Below are positions 57,899-64,000 of a DNA stretch of 64,000 nt, piece after piece. The position numbers and the translations under genes were made by a program. Each line of letters begins with the position of its first letter. The stretch's first letter is position 1. The DNA comes from Saccharum officinarum (lineage: Eukaryota; Streptophyta; Magnoliopsida; Poales; Poaceae), in contig CM036199.1 of NCBI GenBank assembly GCA_020631735.1, positions 19,199,553 through 19,263,552 on the forward strand, read 5' to 3'. Under the pieces are notes generated by a model. It did not search any database. It had not been told where the DNA came from and was given only the letters and a program-made list of their open reading frames with translations.

Positions 57899-60800
57899 GT
57901 AACACTCCGGTGTTACGAAATGCATTTTTTTGCATAGCAATCATATTGCATCGCATTCATAACATCATGATCTTGTGTGACAATTCGTAATTTGATTTAA
58001 ACAAAAGCTTGAAATTAACGTATGTGATAAATTGTATTAACATGATAATCACATTGCACCAAAACCTTGCAACTATAAATTCTAGATCACTTGGAACCCT
58101 AGTTCAAATTTTGGAGCTCAAAAATTTGTCAAAACTTGCTTAAAAATAATTATGAAAAATATTCAAAATTTTCCCCTATTTTAGCTTTTATTTTGTCATT
58201 CAAAATCTATCAAGAATTTTGAGATGGCCCCTTAATCAAAGTTGTAGAGAATTTAATTTTGAGCAACTTTCATTTTTGGGCCAAATCCATAAAATGCTTT
58301 CTTCTTGTTCAAAATTTGGTTTGAAGTTTGAAATGCATTTAAATTTGAATTTGGAAAATCAAAAATCCGGTTTTCCCTTAGCAGGCCGCCGCCTCCTGTT
58401 CGGCCCACGTCCGGATGCGGCCCGCGCCACTCCCGCGCGCTCGCCCGCGTCGCCTCCGCCTCGGCCCGGCCCAGCCGGCCCCCTCCTCTCTCTCTTCTTC
58501 CCGCCCGCGCCCGCGCGCGCTGGCGCCCCGGCAGGGCGTGCCCGCCGCGTGGCGTCCGCATGCCGGCGACGCCCCGCGTGGCCGTCCGTGGACCCTGCGC
58601 TCACGCTCCACTTCAAATCAACCGAGCGCCTGGTCTCCATCCCGCACAACCATCACTTGCTCCCTCTCTTCCTCCCTCCGGCGCCCTCCACCGCGGAGCA
58701 CCGCTCGCCACCGCGCACCGCCCCCATCTCCGCCTCGTTCCGGCATCGGTAGACCGCCTTCTTTCGATTGCCTGTGCCCAAAGCTCCGCCCCGTCCCCCT
58801 CTTCTCCGAACGAGCCTCGACGTCTCCTCGTTTGGATCGGTAAGGCTCAATCGAGCTTTCCTCGCCGCGCCACCGCGTCGGTGCCGCCGGCCTTGAGCTC
58901 CGTTCATCGCCTCGCTCGCTCCCTCTCCGTCTTCCAATCCTTCTTCTCAAGTTCGCGAGTTCCTGGCGATTGTTGTGCGCTCGCTCGGTGGTCGGGACTT
59001 GGCCGGCAATGGCCGGTTGGCCGCAACCGCCGCCGCGACATCGAGCGCGTGGACGCCGGCGACCGCGCTCGGTTCCTCTCGGGGAACTAGGCCGCGCCTC
59101 TGGGCCGCGCCCCGAGCGGGCCGGCTCGGCTGTTCCCCGCGCGCGCGAAGCAGGCCGGGAACGGCCACGGGCCGGTTGTTTTTCCACGGGCCGGCCCAAT
59201 CTCTTTAACAGAAAAATCATTTTCGATTTCTTTTATTATTCTTGATGAAAAACACTTGGAAAATGATTTCTTGGTCATTTTAGCTCCAAAATTTGTGAAA
59301 TAAATTTTTATATACTCATTTGAATCAGATCTACAATATAAAAATGTTGCATGTCAATATTTCATTACTTTTCTGTAGTGTTTTATTTAAGCCTTGAAAT
59401 TGGTGTTTTCTTGAAAAATTGATAAGAAAATGTAGAAAAATCAGAAAAAATGTAGTTCCAAGTTTATTAATCCTGTTATGCCATGTACTTGCTAGGGTAA
59501 TTTATTTCATGGTTGTTCCGTAGAAAAATGTATAGTTGCAGTTCAAATGCTTTCTATTACCAATAATTGTTATTTTTGTTATTTAAATAAATTTGAATAA
59601 AAACATGCAAGTGATAATTTTTCCATAGTGTTTGTTTAGGTAATAGATAGTAGGAAAATTCCTAAATCTGTTGTTTGATACTTTTCATAATGTAAAGTAT
59701 TTTAAATATCTATTTTAGGCCTTAATTTGTTATTTTTGTATAGGCAGTTCTAATTATCCAAATGTAGTAAAAATTTTTGTGTCAAGCTATTCTTGATATT
59801 AGTAATCCACTGTAATTTTATGAGATTTTTCTGAGCTACTAAAATATGTGTTGCTGTTCAACCATAGGACTAATTAGGGTTTCTATTTATTCTTAATGCA
59901 AAGTTAGTTGGAAAAATTATACTTTGGTGTATCTTTGAAGCATCTTAATTGTTTAATACTCTCGCATGGTAGGAAACTAGTGTTGGTAGTTTCCGAGTAC
60001 ATGTTCTTGGATGACGTAGACTACCTTGTAGAAGAGTCATAAGTTCCACATAATCCGATGACGTAATACATTCGTTACATCGCATGCATTCCGCATCATC
60101 ATCATCTCATGTCACCTCTGCAATGCACCGATGCATATTGCACTCATACTTCTGCATCATACAGGATCGCAGGAAGTGGTTCCGGCAGTTGTTCCCGAGG
60201 ACGCAGAGGAGCAGCCCGAGGAGCCGGAGCCAGCAGAAGTAGAAGAGGAGTCCGGTGAAGAGCTTCCGGAGTGCCCCGACCATCGTCCCAGTACCTTCGA
60301 GCGAGGCAAGCCCCGGAGCATTTCTCCCCCGGTTTGCAAATAATTATTTATTAATTTTACTTAATCTGATGCATTAAGTTTAGGAGTTGTTTGCAAACGT
60401 TGCTGCATTATACCTTGTTCCACCTTGTTTTACCCGATCCTTGTCACCCTGGTGTCCACGGTCAATACTTGCTTAGCTTGCTTAGACCGGTAGAAGTCGG
60501 GTGATTGCCTGTCATCCGCGAGCTATAGGGGATTACCTGGTTTTATGTGAAAGAATGTCATGTGAGAATAACTAAGTGTGGGAATGAATGTGAGACCGGG
60601 CGGAAGCTTGCAGGGTTCTGGACTGTAGTGTCTTCCGTCTGTGTCGATTAAGGACCGTCCGATGTCGGGCCTCGGGTCATGTTGAACGCATGCCTCACAT
60701 TTAGCTGGCCGGATAAAGTACCTTTCGACCGCGAAGCCGGGAGATTATTCGGGCCGAGTGTAGATTGCCCGCAACGCACTGTACCGGAGCAGTAGTGGCA

Positions 60801-61769
60801 GGAAACGGGGGCGCGATGATAAGGCCAAAGAGCAGTCGGGCGCCCCCGGGTACATGTGGTTCCTGGCAAGCTCGCGACTTTACCTGAATGGTTGACTCGT
60901 GACCAATACCTCACTTTAGCGGGTGAGTGAGGTTTGTGTGAGGAATAAATTACCAGCTGGTCAATAATCGATTCGAATCGCCATCGTTCACTGGATAGTG
61001 AAGCACTTGACTTGAGTTACTTCATCGTAGTAATATGGATACAACACTTGGATAGTTATGTGGAAAATGACATGGTAATTATTCAAATATCAATGGTAAT
61101 CCTTGCTTGCTCAATTACATGGTTACTTTAGCATAAGTGCAAACATAGTTGACAGGAGAATAAAGAATTAAAAGATGACATGCTTTTGTAAATGATTTGG
61201 TAAGCTAAAAATGCTTTTCTTGCAAATGAGTCAGCTACCCCACCAAAAAGCCTATCATGATCCTTGGAGTCTTTTTGTTTTGGTTCTGTCGGGTAAGTCT
61301 AGCTGAGTACCTTCTCGTACTCAGGCTTTTTCCCACTTGTTGCAGATGGACAGATGTACTATGGTTATTGTATCAACTGTCTCTACCCTGCGATGGGCGA
61401 AGCCTAGGACCATGGGCAATGGTCACTCACTACTCCTCGCCTGATGCTTTTGTGGGAGATGATCGCGAGCTGGCACTGATATTGGAAAAATGTGTGTGTG
61501 TGTGTGTGCTTGAACTAATGCTTCCGCTACTTATTTGAAACTGGTTTGTAATAACTATGTTTAAACTCCGATGTATTTTGTGCCGCAAACTGCTGTGTAA
61601 CTTATGAAGTAATCGCTGAACTTATTACGATCTTGGCTGTGATGTGAAATGGTTTGAAATCCGTCGAGATTTCACGGACTACCGGGTTATACGGGCTTAA
61701 GTTTGGTAAATTGTCCGTCCGTTGGATGATTTTCTTACTTAATCTCGTATAATTGGGCGGTTCTGTTAC
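57899..61769 (+). repeat. Very long LTR-type sequence of a gypsy-like element
   Basis: It opens with TGTAACACTCCGGTGTTACG, an LTR-like palindromic start, and runs to GGCGGTTCTGTTAC at the N gap: at least 3.87 kb. Along it lie an AT-rich block, a GC-rich leader-like block (58380-59180), an acidic open stretch (60160-60343; EEQPEEPEPAEVEEE) preceded by a splice-acceptor-like CAG, and a GT microsatellite at 61494-61509. No protease or RT domain is present. Long LTRs with such internal exons are known in grass Tat/Retand-type elements; the assignment is by resemblance only. Confidence 0.55.
61494..61509. repeat. GT microsatellite
   Basis: Eight GT/TG units in the long LTR-type sequence. Confidence 0.9.
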
Positions 61770-61869
61770 NNNNNNNNNNNNNNNNNNNNNNNNNNNNNNN
61801 NNNNNNNNNNNNNNNNNNNNNNNNNNNNNNNNNNNNNNNNNNNNNNNNNNNNNNNNNNNNNNNNNNNNN
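61770..61869. other. Assembly gap (100 N)
   Basis: Exactly 100 N, the conventional placeholder for a gap of unknown length. Confidence 0.99.
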
Positions 61870-64000
61870 CTCTAACCGACATATATCAACCCGAGAGTAC
61901 AGTACACCTTTCAATCCAGCCATTGGCCACGAGGGTACACACTACTCTTGCCATCTCTCCACTCCTAGTGCGCGGTTGGCCGTTCACATGATAGAATGAC
62001 CGAGGTCTTAGGCTTACCGGAGCATGCAGTCAGTTACAAAGTCTTGAAACACAGGCGGACCTACAACGATACGGTCCTTAACCGACATAATCGAGACACA
62101 CTACATTGGGACTCCTTTTTCGATGCAAGTCCACCAACCGATCTCGAATTAACATCATAATTTTCATTCATTTAGTTGTTTCACAACAACCCTTCAGACT
62201 TTGCTAAATATTTTTAAAGTTTTCTCATTAAGCAAGGCTAAACGTACTAAGTATTTTCAAATAAAACAGTAACAAGGATAATATGGAAGTGTCAAGGATG
62301 GTAATGCAGTAATTAGGTTATCACTCAACTCCTATCACCCAAATGCAACAAAAGCATTAATAAAGTGATGTAAAAGCTTTTCAAAACACAAGGAATGTTT
62401 AAATGCATCCGGGGCTTGCCTTAGTCGACGGGAAGTTTGGGTTCCGGGTCAGTACCACAAATGTCAAATCCCACCTCTACGGACGTCAGCTCTTCCTTGG
62501 GACGGATTCAACTTCAGAAATCTCCTCGTTCACGGGGACTACACACGCGATGATAACATACGCTCAATATGATGAAGTACGAAACATGATGCTCGGTAGA
62601 TACAGAACATAATTACAAAGTCGAGTACAACTTTCCTTCATGGTACCGTTGTAAACAATAACACTAACCTAATTCAAAAGTAGAGTTTCATTAGTTTAAC
62701 TACTTCGTTAATGACTTCGTTAATCACATAAAATAATACCAAATAAGCCCTAACAATGATAATTCTGAGAGCTCAACCAATTAATTAAAGATGCTAAAGG
62801 TCATTAAGTGTTAATAACCCAAAGTCAACACTCAATCATAAAGTCAAACAACCCTTAGTCATTAAGCTCTAATTACAAAATTAATTAAAATTAAGCATAA
62901 ATTAAGAATAAAATCAACTTTGTCTAATTAAGCTTAAATTTTTATTTTAGGAAGCTTACATCATAACTAAGTGGTAAAACAATTTTCATAATTTTTGGAT
63001 AATTAATGAAGCCTGGAAAAATTATGGAAAGCCATTTATTAATTAATTGAGAGAATTAAATAACTTACAAAGAGTAATCAAAATTGACATTTCATATTTT
63101 TCCTAAATATAGTATACAGTACAGAAAGGATTCACAAAAATTCTCAATAATTTTGGAGCTCTAGAAATTTCATAAGGAAATAAACAAAAACTGCTTACTA
63201 TTTCACATTTTTGAAAAAGAAAAACAAAATCGACAACACGGACAAGCCGTTAGAGATCAAATTGAAGGCATAGGAAGGTACAGTAGCTCACCACGATTAC
63301 CATGGCGTGCTTGGTGAAGCGCGGAGATGGACCGGAGGACCAGGCCACGGTGAGGCAGTGGTGACGACGCTTGTGATCGGAGGTGGAGAAGGAGGCGCAA
63401 CGCGGGTGCTCCGAGCGGAATTGGCTGGTGCGAGCAGCCCTAAGAGATGCACAGGAGTGAGGTGAACTCAATGACGCGGTTGCTTTAGCCGGATGCGGCT
63501 CGACGGTGGCAGCAGTGAGCGGTTGTAACACTCCGGTGTTACGAAATGCATTTTTTTGCATAGCAATCATATTGCATCGCATTCATAACATCATGATCTT
63601 GTGTGACAATTCGTAATTTGATTTAAACAAAAGCTTGAAATTAACGTATGTGATAAATTGTATTAACATGATAATCACATTGCACCAAAACCTTGCAACT
63701 ATAAATTTCTAGATCACTTGGAACCCTAGTTCAAATTTTGGAGCTCAAAAATTTGTCAAAACTTGCTTAAAAATAATTATGAAAAAATATTCAAAATTTT
63801 CCCCTATTTTAGCTTTTATTTTGTCATTCAAAATCTATCAAGAAATTTTGAGATGGCCCCTTAATCAAAGTTGTAGAGAATTAATTTTGAGCAACTTTCA
63901 TTTTTGGGCCAAATCCATAAAATGCTTTCTTCTTGTTCAAAATTTGGTTTGAAGTTTGAAATGCATTTAAATTTGAATTTGGAAAATCAAAAATCCGGTT
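61870..64000. repeat. Near-identical copy of 56253-58374
   Basis: Colinear with 56253-58374 from CTCTAACCGACATATATC to the window end. About 16-20 differences by eye, essentially all one- or two-base indels, mostly in homopolymers or short repeats; I noted no clear substitution. Spans the end of the inverted LTR-type block and the first 470 bp of the next (start at about 63527). Confidence 0.95.

Noticed and set aside
58219..59245. Multiple open frames of 75-200 codons in the long LTR-type sequence
   Set aside because: Composition-driven (Arg/Pro/Ala-rich on both strands), no domain, located in the GC-rich leader-like part of a repeat.
1..64000. CRISPR arrays, bacterial operons, tRNA or rRNA genes
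   Set aside because: Plant nuclear sequence with spliced genes. Regular repeats found (55-bp, 66-bp, 208-bp) have no spacer pattern, and I recognised no cloverleaf or rRNA sequence by reading.

Overview
This is plant nuclear DNA, almost certainly from a grass. The signs are GC-rich first exons, spliced genes with GT-AG introns, and dense Tourist/Harbinger, Stowaway, Mutator-like, CACTA, Ty1-copia and Ty3-gypsy sequence. A panicoid grass such as a relative of sorghum or sugarcane is my guess; the sequence does not name the species. About three quarters of the window is transposon-derived.

I assembled six intact host genes exon by exon. (1) A raffinose-synthase / seed-imbibition family protein (GH36), minus strand, 14 exons, 5314-9054. 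(2) A small SAM-dependent methyltransferase, plus strand, 2 exons, 12641-13501. (3) A protein-L-isoaspartate O-methyltransferase, minus strand, 4 exons, 13875-16966, convergent with gene 2. (4, 5) Two complete copies of the histone-fold protein CENP-X/MHF2, minus strand, 5 exons each, at 17853-20107 and 32300-34323. (6) An intronless JINGUBANG-type WD40 protein, minus strand, 44468-45856.

Layout. 1-2978 is a decayed Mutator-like element carrying a broken transposase and a convergent broken GRF-type zinc-finger gene. 3777-4708 is a PIF/Harbinger-type element and 4709-5090 the 3' end of a LINE. After the GH36 gene, a non-autonomous Mutator-like element (9191-11291) sits about 135 bp upstream of its first ATG and carries a nested hairpin element. 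The methyltransferase pair follows. 17465-34805 is a segmental duplication containing the two CENP-X copies. Copy 1 has taken a 6-kb chromovirus-like gypsy element 33 bp upstream of its ATG and a second Mutator-like element further out. Copy 2 is almost free of these and shows the empty site. CACTA ends and an Athila-like gypsy fragment lie between the copies. 34.6-44.4 kb is a MITE-rich desert. After the WD40 gene, 46.4-51.4 kb is MITEs and tandem repeats, 51.6-55.5 kb a truncated copia element, and 55.5-64 kb very long LTR-type sequence interrupted by a 100-N gap.

The host genes do not form a pathway. What ties the window together is how transposons have been placed next to promoters and the duplicated CENP-X locus, which works as a natural before/after comparison. 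I found no novel multi-gene system. The most notable points are the CENP-X pair, the shared GGCGCC-rich termini linking a transposase element to two promoter insertions, a hairpin family with 10-bp target duplications, and a likely assembly artefact around the N gap.
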